A stretch of DNA of 64,000 nucleotides from Polyangia bacterium (lineage in GTDB: Bacteria; Myxococcota_A; Polyangia; Fen-1088), in NCBI GenBank assembly GCA_036268875.1, contig DATATI010000083.1, positions 1 to 64,000 on the forward strand. The letters are read 5' to 3'. Under the pieces are notes generated by a model. The model ran no database searches. It saw only the letters and a program-made list of their open reading frames with translations, and was not told the origin of the DNA. Below, one piece after another: positions 39,861 through 48,722 of the stretch; position 1 is the first letter of the stretch; each line of letters starts with the position of its first letter. A program made the translations under genes and the position numbers.

Positions 39861-41684
39861 ATGATCAAGCTGACGATCACCGAAAAAGGGGGCGAACCCC
39901 GATCCTTGACGTTCGACAAAGACGAAGTGTCAATCGGCCGCGTCTCCGGCAATGACATCGTCCTGCCCAAAGGCAACATCTCGAAGCGACACTCGCGATT
40001 GATTATCAAAGACGGGACATTCGAACTGATCGATCTGAAGAGCACCAACGGCACTTATCTGAACGGCCGCAAGATCGTCGACAACGCCACCGTCGGCGGC
40101 TCGGATCGCATTCAGGTGGGCGACTTTCTGATCACCTTGGAGGGCGAAGGCGACGATAGCGACGGGCTGCGTGCCGGACAATCCAGCGCGGCGCGCGCCC
40201 TGCCGGTGCCACCACCGCCGCCACCGCCGGCCCGCGGCGGCTCGGGCTTGTCGGGACTGCCAGCGTTGCCCGACATCGGGGCCGACGACGACGTGGGCGA
40301 CGAAGGCTATGGCACCAAGTCGCGGTCGGGCAGAGTGCCCATTCCACCGCCACCACCGCCGCCACGACGAAGCACGGCGCCTACAGCTCCGCTGGGGCTG
40401 GAGGACGATGGCGTGGACATCGGCGGGGACATGTCGCCTCCCTCACCGGCCGACGTTGCGTCGGCGGGCGATGAGCTCAGCGCCGCAAGCGGGCCGGCGC
40501 TGTTCGAAGGGCCGCGCAACGCCGCCTACGACGATGCCAGCCGGCCGATGTCCAGCGACCTGATCGATTCATTGGCTGAAGCCGGGGTCGCCGAAGGGGA
40601 AGCGGCAAGCCCCGATCTCTCCGTCGACGGGGGAATGACCGGGCCAGTTTCGGAGCCCGCACCGAATGCGGAAGCCGAGCCGATCGATCAACTGGACGCG
40701 CTGGTCGCTGACGCCACGGTCACCCAGATCATCATCGGCGGACCCAATAGCACGCTCGTCGAGCGAAACGGGAGACTGGAGCCGATCGACGGTGGACTGG
40801 GGGATCCCAACGCCGTAGCCGAATCGTTGTGGCGGCTGGCGAACACCGCGTTGCCGCCGCCGCCGCCCGACAACCCGGTGGTAGACGTCCGCCTCGCCGA
40901 CGGCACGCGCATCGCCGCGATCTTTCCTCCGGCCGCCGTGGCCGGTGTCTGCGGTTCGATCCGTAAGCCGGCGCTGCCGGTGCATTCGCTGGCCGAACTG
41001 GCCGCGACCGGCGGTCTTAGCAAAGAGGCGCAGACGGTTATCGAAGCGGGGCTGGCGGCGCAGCGAAACCTGCTGATCACCGGCGACCCTGGTTCCGTCT
41101 CGATCTTGCTGAGCGCGGTCGCCGCCGCGATTCCCGGTGGGCGGCGCGTGGTTTCGTTGGGTGCCGGCGCTGGCCAGCCTGGCGCGGGCTGGACCGAGCT
41201 TGCGCCCGTCGGGGATCTGGCTGGTCTCATCCGCGTGGCTACGGCGTTGCGAGCCGACCACCTGCTGGTCGGAGAAATCCTTGGCGTCGAGCTGCTGGAT
41301 CTGCTGCTGGCGGCGACGCATGGGCAAGAGGGAATCATCCTTGGTCTCAGCGCGCGCTCGGCCGGTGAAGCCATGGCCCGGTTGGAAGCACTGGCGGGGC
41401 AGGTGCCAGGCGCCCACAGCGTGGCGGCGCTGGCCAACAGCACGCTGGATCTGGTGCTGCACGTGACCGCGCTGACCGACGGTGGCTTGCGCGTCACGGA
41501 GATCGCCGAGGTGAAGATGGACGCCAGCAACCGCCTGACGGCCGACCCGGTGATGTCGTGGCGCAGCGAGGGCTCGCGCCGGGGCGCCGTCGGCAAGATG
41601 CAAATTCTCGGCGTGTCTTCGCGTCTGGCGGCGGCGATGGCGGGCGGAGGCGGCCCCCTGCCCTCGAACTTGACCCGCAAGTGA
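39861..41684 (+). CDS. FHA domain fused to a degenerate CpaF/VirB11-like ATPase
   Basis: 607 residues. An N-terminal FHA domain (about 1-95: SIGRVSGNDIVLPKGNISKR, LKSTNGTYLNGR) is followed by a Pro/Asp-rich linker (about 100-270) and a domain that aligns by pattern with type II/IV secretion ATPases (CpaF): VTQIIIGGPNSTLVERNGRL, the ADHLLVGEILGVELLDLL region and GQEGIILGLSARSAGEAMAR. The catalytic sites are lost: the Walker A position reads GDPGSVSI (408-415) instead of GxxGSGKT, and the RGGE and HANS positions are LGVE and SARS. I infer a pseudo-ATPase acting as a phospho-Thr-responsive scaffold, perhaps on a Tad/type IV pilus machine not seen in this window. Confidence 0.8.
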   Translation: MIKLTITEKGGEPRSLTFDKDEVSIGRVSGNDIVLPKGNISKRHSRLIIKDGTFELIDLKSTNGTYLNGRKIVDNATVGGSDRIQVGDFLITLEGEGDDSDGLRAGQSSAARALPVPPPPPPPARGGSGLSGLPALPDIGADDDVGDEGYGTKSRSGRVPIPPPPPPPRRSTAPTAPLGLEDDGVDIGGDMSPPSPADVASAGDELSAASGPALFEGPRNAAYDDASRPMSSDLIDSLAEAGVAEGEAASPDLSVDGGMTGPVSEPAPNAEAEPIDQLDALVADATVTQIIIGGPNSTLVERNGRLEPIDGGLGDPNAVAESLWRLANTALPPPPPDNPVVDVRLADGTRIAAIFPPAAVAGVCGSIRKPALPVHSLAELAATGGLSKEAQTVIEAGLAAQRNLLITGDPGSVSILLSAVAAAIPGGRRVVSLGAGAGQPGAGWTELAPVGDLAGLIRVATALRADHLLVGEILGVELLDLLLAATHGQEGIILGLSARSAGEAMARLEALAGQVPGAHSVAALANSTLDLVLHVTALTDGGLRVTEIAEVKMDASNRLTADPVMSWRSEGSRRGAVGKMQILGVSSRLAAAMAGGGGPLPSNLTRK

Positions 41685-41721
41685 TCGCGCCAACTCGGCC
41701 CGCCGTGCCTGGCCGCCGCTG

Positions 41722-42807
41722 ATGTTCTTCGACAAGTTTCGTCAGGCGCAGTCACGACTGCCGACGGGCCTGATTCGCGTCGGACCGCCCGCCAAGAAGT
41801 CCGCCCTTGCCGCCGCCGATCGCGCCTTGCCATCGCCGCTGCCCGAAGAGCTGCGATCGTTCTTGGTTTCGTTTGACGGCGCCGATCTGTTTCACGGCAG
41901 CGTCGCCCTGGGTGGGGTCGGTAACGACGCCGACCCGTCGCTGCTGACCCTAAACGCCGACCCGACCGTGCAGGGGGACGATCTGATTTTCGCCGAGGCC
42001 GAGTTGGGGGATCGGTTCGCGCTGGACCAGAGAGGTCGCGTGTGGCGCCTGCGGGCTGGATCAGACGAGCGGGTTCTGGCCGGGTCGGCCTTCGGCAAAT
42101 GGTTGGACGCGGTGGTGGCGCGGGAACAGATCCTTTACGACAAGGAAGGCGAGTTCAACGCCGACGCCTTCGAGCCCGATGGCGAGGAGGTGACGCCGCA
42201 GACGGCTCGACGCCAGGCCGAACGCGCCCTGCGCCAGGATCCCGGCTCGGCGGAGGCGCACCATGACCTGGGCACGGCGTTGCGGCGGCTGGGACGGCAC
42301 CGGGAGGCGACGCAAGCGCTGGCGGCGGCGACCGCACTGGACCCGAGCAATCCATGGCCGTGGTTCGACCTTGGACGTCTATTACTGACGGAGGTCCAGG
42401 ACGCCCCGGCGGCGGCCACGGCGTTCTCCGCGGCCGCGGCGCACGAGACTGGCCTTTCGGCCGCGCGCCTTTGCGCCTGGGTGGCCCGCGCGGCGGAACA
42501 GGCCGGCGATCGCCCTCAGCTTGAACAGGCGCGGCGCGTGGCCATGGCACGGGACGCCGGCATTGAAGACGATCTTCGCCGCGCCGTCGACGCCGCCGAA
42601 CGCGACGCCGATGCGCCCGCCATGGATGAGGCGCGTGCGCTGCTGCGCGCGCTGACCGGGCAGCCAGTGCCAACGCCGCGCCGACGGCTGCCCGTGGTCA
42701 CCGACAAAGGCTCAGAGCACGCAGCAGCCCCATCCAGACAACCGGCCGTCCGCTCCGACGCCGCCAGCAAACTGGCCAAAACTCGACGCCGCAAACCCGC
42801 TCGCTAG
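41722..42807 (+). CDS. SUKH (SMI1/KNR4)-like protein with TPR repeats
   Basis: 361 residues. Residues about 28-145 show the SUKH pattern (LPSPLPEELRSFLVSFDGAD, LIFAEAELGDRFALDQRGRV, AGSAFGKWLDAVV). Residues about 160-290 form TPRs (AEAHHDLGTALRRLGRHREA). The C-terminus is basic and disordered. SUKH proteins are best known as immunity proteins against toxins, but fused to TPRs in this setting an adaptor role is as likely. It is 37 bases downstream of the FHA/CpaF-like gene and probably co-transcribed. Confidence 0.75.
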   Translation: MFFDKFRQAQSRLPTGLIRVGPPAKKSALAAADRALPSPLPEELRSFLVSFDGADLFHGSVALGGVGNDADPSLLTLNADPTVQGDDLIFAEAELGDRFALDQRGRVWRLRAGSDERVLAGSAFGKWLDAVVAREQILYDKEGEFNADAFEPDGEEVTPQTARRQAERALRQDPGSAEAHHDLGTALRRLGRHREATQALAAATALDPSNPWPWFDLGRLLLTEVQDAPAAATAFSAAAAHETGLSAARLCAWVARAAEQAGDRPQLEQARRVAMARDAGIEDDLRRAVDAAERDADAPAMDEARALLRALTGQPVPTPRRRLPVVTDKGSEHAAAPSRQPAVRSDAASKLAKTRRRKPAR

Positions 42808-42849
42808 GAGATCGGACTTCGCCCCGACTCACCGTCTCTCCATCCACGG

Positions 42850-42891
42850 CAAAGAAAAACGGCCCGTCAGTCCAAGACCGACGAGCCGTTT
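42850..42891 (-). terminator. Intrinsic terminator of the DUF1552 operon
   Basis: AAACGGC-C-CGTC (42857-42868) pairs with GACG-A-GCCGTTT (42880-42891), one mismatch, 11-base loop. Read on the minus strand the hairpin is followed by a T-rich stretch (GTTTTTCTTTG), the form of a Rho-independent terminator. It lies 24 bases past the DUF1552 stop. Confidence 0.75.
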
Positions 42892-42914
42892 CGCGGAACC
42901 GCGCGCCGAGGCGA

Positions 42915-44351
42915 CTAGGCCAGGATTTCGGGAATATTGCCGCTGGTATACTTGCTCATCGGCTGGCCCCAGGTCTTGGCCGTACTTCCGAACACGCTTT
43001 GCAGGATGGTGAGGTGCACGTCCTGCAGGTTGGCATTGTTCAGCTTGATGTATTGCCCAGACTTGATCACCCCGCCGCCCGAGCCGACCAGAGCAATCGG
43101 CAGGTTGAGGCTATCGTGATTTCCACCGTTCATTCCGCTCAAGTATGTGATGATCGAGGAATCAAGGGCGGTTCCGTCGGCACCGTCGGAAATTCCCGCC
43201 AACTTTGTCGTCAGGTCGTTCAGGCGATCGACGTTCCACCAGCCACCCGTCGCAAACCCATCATTGGTGTTTCCGGCGTGCTGCAGGTTGTGGTACCCGC
43301 CGATGAGCGGCTGTGTGGTCGCTTTCGAGCCGGTCGATGTGAAGTTGCGCAGGGTGGTGAAGGAATAGACGAAGTCACTGCGAGCATCGTCAAGCATGAA
43401 GCTGACGACGCGGGTGAGGTCGCACTGGATCGCCATGGTGATGATGTCGATCATCAGCGACGCGTGCGTGCCGCGGTTGTATCCCGCCGGCGTATTGCCC
43501 ACGCCGTAGATTTGCGTCGGCCGGGTCAACGGCATACACCCGCTGACCATGACCGGCATCGTTGGGTCGGCGACCCGCTGTTCCAGGGTACGGACCGATG
43601 TCATGAACTGATCCAGCTTGGCTCGGTCGCTGGTGCTCAGGCGCTTCTCCAGATCGGTCGAGCTGGCCAGGACGTAGTCCAGCGAACTCTTGTTCAACAA
43701 GCGTCGTCTCTCGGCATTGGGATCAGGCCCGGTCATCCCCGGTGTCGAGGTCGCGCCACCACCCATCAGGGCGTCAAAGGCCGCCTGGGGGCTGACGATC
43801 TTGTAAAGCGGACGGTCCGGCGCCGCCCATGAGATGCTGCGCGAGTGCTGACCAGGGATACCGTCAGGCGACGAATCCAAGGTGGACAGGCCCAACTGAA
43901 TGGACGGAACCGGGGTCGGCGACATGCCGCCGTTCGCGGTCACGATCTGATTGGCGATCGCTTGGTCGATCGAGATGGCGTTGTTGTTCAGGCTAGGGCC
44001 GTTGGCGGCCACGCCAGTCCACGCCGACGCGCAGTTGTGTCCATGCGACGGTTCGATGTGACCGTTCCACGGACTGTAGTTGCCAACGCCACCGAGCACG
44101 GTCGTGTGCGCCTGGTTCGGCATCATCGGCTGCAAGATGGGCGATAACGTGTACGTCGCACCCGAGCCGGTCGGCGTCCAAAAATCGGCCGTTCCGCAGG
44201 AGAAGTAAACCGAGAAGTAGCGCTTCTTGCTAGCTGCGGCGGCCGCCCTGGCTTTCGTACCATTCGGCAAGAACGTCTCCAGCACCGGCAGTGAGAGCGC
44301 GATGCCCGCGCCCTTGAGTGCCTGTCGTCGTGTCCAGTTCTTTCCGTTCAT
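42915..44351 (-). CDS. DUF1552 family Tat-exported protein
   Basis: 478 residues from ATG 44351, chosen because AAGGAG lies 10 bases upstream; a GTG at 44360 is too close to it. A Tat-like signal (WTRRQALKGAGIALSLP) begins the chain. The DUF1552 core shows FSCGTADFWTPTG, HTTVLGGVGNY, HNCASAWTG, MSGCMPLTRPTQ and NGGNHDSLNLPIALVGSGGG, which places it near alkaline-phosphatase/sulfatase-fold (DUF1501-like) proteins. In Myxococcota and Planctomycetes DUF1552 genes pair with DUF1592 genes of unknown role. Base composition is visibly lower in G+C than that of the neighbours. Confidence 0.88.
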   Translation of the reverse strand: MNGKNWTRRQALKGAGIALSLPVLETFLPNGTKARAAAAASKKRYFSVYFSCGTADFWTPTGSGATYTLSPILQPMMPNQAHTTVLGGVGNYSPWNGHIEPSHGHNCASAWTGVAANGPSLNNNAISIDQAIANQIVTANGGMSPTPVPSIQLGLSTLDSSPDGIPGQHSRSISWAAPDRPLYKIVSPQAAFDALMGGGATSTPGMTGPDPNAERRRLLNKSSLDYVLASSTDLEKRLSTSDRAKLDQFMTSVRTLEQRVADPTMPVMVSGCMPLTRPTQIYGVGNTPAGYNRGTHASLMIDIITMAIQCDLTRVVSFMLDDARSDFVYSFTTLRNFTSTGSKATTQPLIGGYHNLQHAGNTNDGFATGGWWNVDRLNDLTTKLAGISDGADGTALDSSIITYLSGMNGGNHDSLNLPIALVGSGGGVIKSGQYIKLNNANLQDVHLTILQSVFGSTAKTWGQPMSKYTSGNIPEILA

Positions 44352-44356
44352 TTGAA

Positions 44357-44929
44357 TCACACTCCTTGGACGCGATAGAGAAAGGGGGCCGAAACCATCA
44401 TCGTCTTAACAACCTGCTCAATTGACTGAGGAAAGTCGCCCCCCAGAGAAGACGCAGCGGAGGCCACCTGGGTTAGCTGGGCAACCTCGATCTCGCTCAC
44501 GGGGCGTTGCCAGGCAACTGCTCCGAATTGGCGAATGATGCTCTGGGCGCAGCCGAGGTCGAACCGCGACGTCGGAGCGCAGGTCATGATCCGAGACCGA
44601 AGCGCGGGGTCGCCGAAGGCATTCGACACCAGAACCTGTACGCGATCGAAGTGCTGCTGGTAATCGCCTGGCGTCATCTCGCCGTCGTGGCCAATCAACG
44701 AAAGGCGATCGTCGTTGGAGAGCGTTACGCCGAGCGATCGTTGAACGGCTTGATCGTACTCCAGCGCATCAATGCGCTGAATCTGAACCCCCTCGCCACC
44801 CGCCACCGTTCCTATGGCGCTGGTATTGTCCTGAGCGCTTTCGCAACCTGCGAAGCCCAACATTCCCAGGCTGACTGCCGCAACCAGGGAGAGACGAACT
44901 CGAGCTGAGGAAGCTACACTTTCCATCAT
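44357..44929 (-). CDS. Truncated DUF1592-type lipoprotein (N-terminal part only)
   Basis: 190 residues with GAGGAG before ATG 44929. Lipobox GFAGC. The chain contains a DUF1587-like start (IDALEYDQAVQRSLGVTLS) and a DUF1595-like segment (FGAVAWQRPVSEIEVAQL, then SAPFLYRVQGV). Full-length relatives continue after the FLYRV point with DUF1592, DUF1588 and DUF1585 modules and are usually over 500 residues. Here the gene ends there and the DUF1552 gene starts 5 bases on, with its own RBS inside the last codons, so the shortened form is part of an ordered operon and not an obvious frameshift. Confidence 0.75.
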   Translation of the reverse strand: MMESVASSARVRLSLVAAVSLGMLGFAGCESAQDNTSAIGTVAGGEGVQIQRIDALEYDQAVQRSLGVTLSNDDRLSLIGHDGEMTPGDYQQHFDRVQVLVSNAFGDPALRSRIMTCAPTSRFDLGCAQSIIRQFGAVAWQRPVSEIEVAQLTQVASAASSLGGDFPQSIEQVVKTMMVSAPFLYRVQGV

Positions 44930-45232
44930 TTACTCCTCACAAGGCGAGCGCTGAATGAAAGCCGTCGTGGAGGCCCAACAGAAGGTCCGATTCCTTCTGT
45001 AAGGGAGTCTCTTACTATAATAGTCGCGGTGGCCAGCGTAAATCGATCAATATCCTGGGTCTGTAAGGGGTTTTTCCCGCCGCCTCGAAAGCCCGGCAAA
45101 AGAGACTGCCGCCTACCCGCCTAGGCGCGACATCTCATAAAGAGCCTGTCGCGCCGTCCTTTAATCAGTAAATATCGATTTGGTGAACCGGTCCAGAACA
45201 ATCGGACGATTTGCTGGGTCTTTTTCGACCGT
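44930..45232. promoter_or_regulatory. AT-richer intergenic region with inverted repeats
   Basis: 303 bases without a gene. On the minus strand TATTAT (45022-45017) could be the -10 of the DUF1592/DUF1552 operon. It is followed in the leader by a near-palindrome TAAGGGAGTCTCTTA (45000-45014) and a perfect inverted repeat ACAGAAGG-N7-CCTTCTGT (44978-45000). No clear -35 is seen. The region and the two genes it feeds are lower in G+C than the surroundings. Confidence 0.45.
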
Positions 45233-46711
45233 TCAAGGGACCGACCGGTCAACCACTGCCATCACCTGGCCCGCTTGATCCCGCCCTTTCAAGACTGCCG
45301 CCAAACGATGGGTCCCGGGCGGAATTACTATATTTATAGTGGCTTCCGCCGAATCGTTAAAGGATTGGCTGGCAATTGAGGCGCGCACGCCGCGTCTATC
45401 CTCGGCATAGATTAGTATTTGCGCGTCGCGCAACGAGCCCCGAACACCGGCCGCCTTGGCCGTCACGCTGGTTCCGTTCATCGCCAGCGTCAGGTCGACC
45501 CGGAAGAGGTGATTGATAAGACCCGCCGCGTAAGCCCCGATCTCAGGCAACAAAAGCCGAGCGCTGTCGGAGTAGACCGCGGCGTTCAAAAAAAATCGGA
45601 CCCGGCCCGGCACCCGCTCGTAAGCCATCAAGCGGCGCTTGGGCAGCGCGCCAGGACCGTCTGCGGTCTCCACATATTGAACCCGACCCATCTCATGTAG
45701 TTCGAGCCGCGGAATATTCGGCAGACCGTAAGGCAGCGAATCCCGCGCTTGCATCAGTACGTCACGGCTGTTGGTGTCGCGGTCCACGATCGCGTCTTCC
45801 GGCAAGCTGCCGGGCGAAAAGAAACGTCGCTGGGTTCGGTCAGCCAACCCCTGGCTGTCAGGCGCCGAGATGAATGCCACCACATTCGGACGGTCAACCG
45901 GCGCTCCGGGTGCGGGCACGCCGCTGCGGCCATATGTCTCGGCGACGTAACGCTCGAAGGCCGAGCTACGGTCGAATGGGCTGCCGTTGCCACCGCTCAG
46001 ATAGGCCTCGCGGAAATCGTTTCGAACGTGCGCCGGCTCGCCCGCGTCCTCTAGAATGCCCAGCGTCCCGCCCAGTGCCAGCAGGGCCCGGGCCAGAGCC
46101 GTCGACCGCGCGGCCGGCGCCGCCGCCGTCACCGATTGTTCGAGTTGGGCGTAAAAGGCGACCAGCCCACCGTCGTTCGCAGGCGAGACCAACCATTCCG
46201 TGGAGGGCATGCCGGAGAAATCAAAGCTAGTGCCAGTGGCCAGGCCACGCGGGCTGCCGCCAGCGTCTAGAACCAAACGCACCGAGTGGACTATTTCGGC
46301 AGCGCTTCCCCCCTGCTGCAGGCCAACCTTGCGACTGGGGTCGAAGAAGGTGTTGCGCGCCCGATCGCCCGGCGTTCCCGCCAGCACAGCGCCGGCCACC
46401 AGCCAGCTCATGGCCGTCGCGCTGCCGTCGTCACCAGGACGGTAGCCTTGCGCGGGATCCAGCGCTGCCAGCCGTTCGCGTAGCTCGCGTGCTTGCGCGG
46501 CTGGCACCAAATGCGGATCCAGCGTGACGGTCTCGAAGAGACCCAGCGGTCTCCCGAGGGCCCTGGCCAGGACATGATTCAACGTCGAAGCCAGAACCGC
46601 CCTCTCGGTGAGACCGGCATGGGTGGTCGCGGGGTCGTACGCGCGGGCGGCGCCGCTTGCTCCAAACGCCACCGCGATAGCCGCCGCCAGTGCGGTCCTG
46701 GTGCGCGTCAC
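45233..46711 (-). CDS. Exported zinc-dependent phospholipase C/P1-nuclease-like protein
   Basis: 492 residues from GTG 46711, which overlaps the stop of the preceding lipoprotein gene (GTGA). Signal peptide TRTRTALAAAIAVAFGASGAARA. The mature start YDPATTHAGLTERAV and the segment LGGTLGILEDAGEPAHVRND carry histidines and acids spaced as in the zinc-dependent phospholipase C/S1-P1 nuclease fold. The C-terminal ~130 residues are beta-rich (INIVIPPGTHRLAAVLKG). Substrate unknown. The family call is by motif resemblance. Confidence 0.7.
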   Translation of the reverse strand: MTRTRTALAAAIAVAFGASGAARAYDPATTHAGLTERAVLASTLNHVLARALGRPLGLFETVTLDPHLVPAAQARELRERLAALDPAQGYRPGDDGSATAMSWLVAGAVLAGTPGDRARNTFFDPSRKVGLQQGGSAAEIVHSVRLVLDAGGSPRGLATGTSFDFSGMPSTEWLVSPANDGGLVAFYAQLEQSVTAAAPAARSTALARALLALGGTLGILEDAGEPAHVRNDFREAYLSGGNGSPFDRSSAFERYVAETYGRSGVPAPGAPVDRPNVVAFISAPDSQGLADRTQRRFFSPGSLPEDAIVDRDTNSRDVLMQARDSLPYGLPNIPRLELHEMGRVQYVETADGPGALPKRRLMAYERVPGRVRFFLNAAVYSDSARLLLPEIGAYAAGLINHLFRVDLTLAMNGTSVTAKAAGVRGSLRDAQILIYAEDRRGVRASIASQSFNDSAEATINIVIPPGTHRLAAVLKGRDQAGQVMAVVDRSVP

Positions 46712-47787
46712 GGCGAGCGCTCCTCGCTGCTCGAGGCCGGCAGATCGGACAGGCGCGATTCGACCAGCTTGGCCAGCTTCAACAATTGTCCGGGCTCCGG
46801 GCACTGTGAGGCGCCACAGGTCAGTGACACCACCACGCCCCGATCACGCACCAGAAAGGCCAGGCCGTTGATCTGGTCGGACTTGGCTCGCAACGACGAA
46901 TCGCCGATCTCGTCCTTGGCGACGGCGCCCGGCAATTCGCTCAAAAGCCGCTGGTATTGGACCTCGGCGGCAGCGGAGCCGAGCCGCCACACCCGCAGGC
47001 CGACGTCGTAACTTTCCGATTTGCCTTGTGCCTTGAAGTGCTGGCTGTCGTAAAACTCGGTGGTCGGCAGATCGGTCAGCTTGCCAGCCTCGAACTTTCC
47101 GACATAGCCGGTGACGCCGCGGATCTCGTCGTCGGTCAGCAAGTGCGAGATGTCCAAAGGCGTGGCGGTGGTGGCGACCGGCACCGCCGGTCCCTTCTCG
47201 GTCGTCACGGCGCGCTCGCCTTCCAACTCCAGGGCGGCGTTCTGAATCTCCCACGCCGCGGCCGCGCGTACCCGCGGCCCGCCACCCAGAAACACCACAT
47301 GTTCGCTGTGGCGATAGTTAGACTGCCACTTTTCCAAGCGCACGCGATTGCCGTGCTGGCTGAAATCGCGGCGCGCTTCGCGGTCGGGGAACCGCCGATC
47401 GCTGCGCCACGCGACGTGACCGCGGTGATAGACGATCAAGGTGAATCGGCGCACCCGGGTGGAAAGGCCCGACGGCAATTCGCCGATGCGGGGGATGGTG
47501 TAACGTCCGTCGGCTCCCGTTTCGGTGACGAACTCGGTCGCGCCGGCGGGGGCCTGGAAACCGATGCCGTGCTCGAACGCCCACGACGCCGCCACCAACA
47601 CGCCAGCGATCGGTCGGTCAGTGTCGGCATCAACAACGATCCCGTCGTATGGCCCCAGCAGATCAGCCGGCCTCACCGAATCGGGCCGTTCAGCGAAGGG
47701 CGCGCGTTCCACAAGCGGTCCGCAGCCAACAACGAACGCCATGGCCAAATTGACCGTGGCGACGGAAATTGTTAATGATCGAGGCAC
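46708..47787 (-). CDS. Lipoprotein with carboxypeptidase-regulatory-like domain
   Basis: 359 residues from GTG 47787, which gives PRSLTISVATVNLAMAFVVGC, a normal lipoprotein signal; a TTG at 47808 would add seven residues. Residues about 45-130 are a CarboxypepD_reg-like beta domain (YDGIVVDADTDRPIAGVLVA, TGADGRYTIPRIGELPSG). The C-terminal half (about 230-345) looks like a separate alpha/beta domain (AKSDQINGLAFLVRDRGVVV). No enzyme motif. It is coupled to the phospholipase-like gene. Confidence 0.75.
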   Translation of the reverse strand: MPRSLTISVATVNLAMAFVVGCGPLVERAPFAERPDSVRPADLLGPYDGIVVDADTDRPIAGVLVAASWAFEHGIGFQAPAGATEFVTETGADGRYTIPRIGELPSGLSTRVRRFTLIVYHRGHVAWRSDRRFPDREARRDFSQHGNRVRLEKWQSNYRHSEHVVFLGGGPRVRAAAAWEIQNAALELEGERAVTTEKGPAVPVATTATPLDISHLLTDDEIRGVTGYVGKFEAGKLTDLPTTEFYDSQHFKAQGKSESYDVGLRVWRLGSAAAEVQYQRLLSELPGAVAKDEIGDSSLRAKSDQINGLAFLVRDRGVVVSLTCGASQCPEPGQLLKLAKLVESRLSDLPASSSEERSP

Positions 47788-47872
47788 GTCGAATGGGTGA
47801 GGCCGCAAGCGGGAGCGGAAAGTCCGGCCCGCCTGTTATCAAAGGATTCCGCCGCTTGCAAACCCCTTCTAC

Positions 47873-48679
47873 ATGACCAAGTGCGGGCGGTGTGGAAACA
47901 GCAACGTTGGGCGGGTGGTCTTCTGCCAGTTTTGTGGGACTCGCCTGGCTCCCGATCGGTTGCCCGAACAGCCGTCGATCGAGGTCTCGATCGGCTCGGC
48001 GGCAGCGGCGCCGGCGCCGATACGCCCCGGATACGAGGCAGGCTTCCGGTTGACGGTGGTTCACCGCGATGGATCGGACGGCACGTCGTACAGCCTGCTC
48101 GGCGATCAGATCGATCTTGGGCGCAGTGAAGGCGATCTGCTGTTTGATGATCCGCACCTGGCCCCCCGGCACGCGCGCATCTCGGTCAGCCAGGGCGGTC
48201 GGGTGCTGTCGCCGCTGGAGACGCGCAACGGGGTCTATGTCCGCATCCGGGCCGCCTCCGAACTGGCTGACGGCGATCACTTCTTGCTGGGCAAGCAGGT
48301 GATGCGGTTCGAGGCGGTTCCTGAAATTGAGCGCAACCTGCGCCCGGCGGTCGAGCACGGGGTGGCGCTTTTTGGGACACCGACCCGTCCCGCGTGGTGT
48401 CGGTTGAGACAAGTGACCGCCGCCGGCGTTTCAAGAGATGTGTACTACGTCAGCCGTGGTGAAGTGGTGATCGGGCGCGAACAGGCGGACATTGTTTTCT
48501 CGGACGACGAGTTCATGTCCCGCCGCCACGCCCAGCTAAGCCTGCGGGGCGGACGGCCGCGCATCGAAGACCTGGGCAGCTCGAACGGGACGTTTCTCCG
48601 ACTGAGGCGGGCGCACAACCTGTCGGCGGGAGATCTCATCCGGATCGGCGACGAACTCTTGCGATTCGAGCCCGGATAA
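47873..48679 (+). CDS. Zinc-ribbon double FHA-domain protein
   Basis: 268 residues. An N-terminal zinc ribbon (CGRCGNSNVGRVVFCQFCG; C4, C7, C18, C21) is followed by two FHA domains: about 60-150 (DLGRSEGDLLFDDPHLAPRH) and about 185-268 (IGREQADIVFSDDEFMSRRH, then LGSSNGTFLRL). FHA domains bind phospho-Thr. It is followed by a PP2C phosphatase and a kinase with the same zinc-ribbon spacing, forming one signalling cassette; it is probably the phospho-dependent adaptor. Confidence 0.88.
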   Translation: MTKCGRCGNSNVGRVVFCQFCGTRLAPDRLPEQPSIEVSIGSAAAAPAPIRPGYEAGFRLTVVHRDGSDGTSYSLLGDQIDLGRSEGDLLFDDPHLAPRHARISVSQGGRVLSPLETRNGVYVRIRAASELADGDHFLLGKQVMRFEAVPEIERNLRPAVEHGVALFGTPTRPAWCRLRQVTAAGVSRDVYYVSRGEVVIGREQADIVFSDDEFMSRRHAQLSLRGGRPRIEDLGSSNGTFLRLRRAHNLSAGDLIRIGDELLRFEPG

Positions 48680-48722
48680 GGCGAAGTATACGAGAGCCAA
48701 TCCCCTCCCCAACGATCAATTG

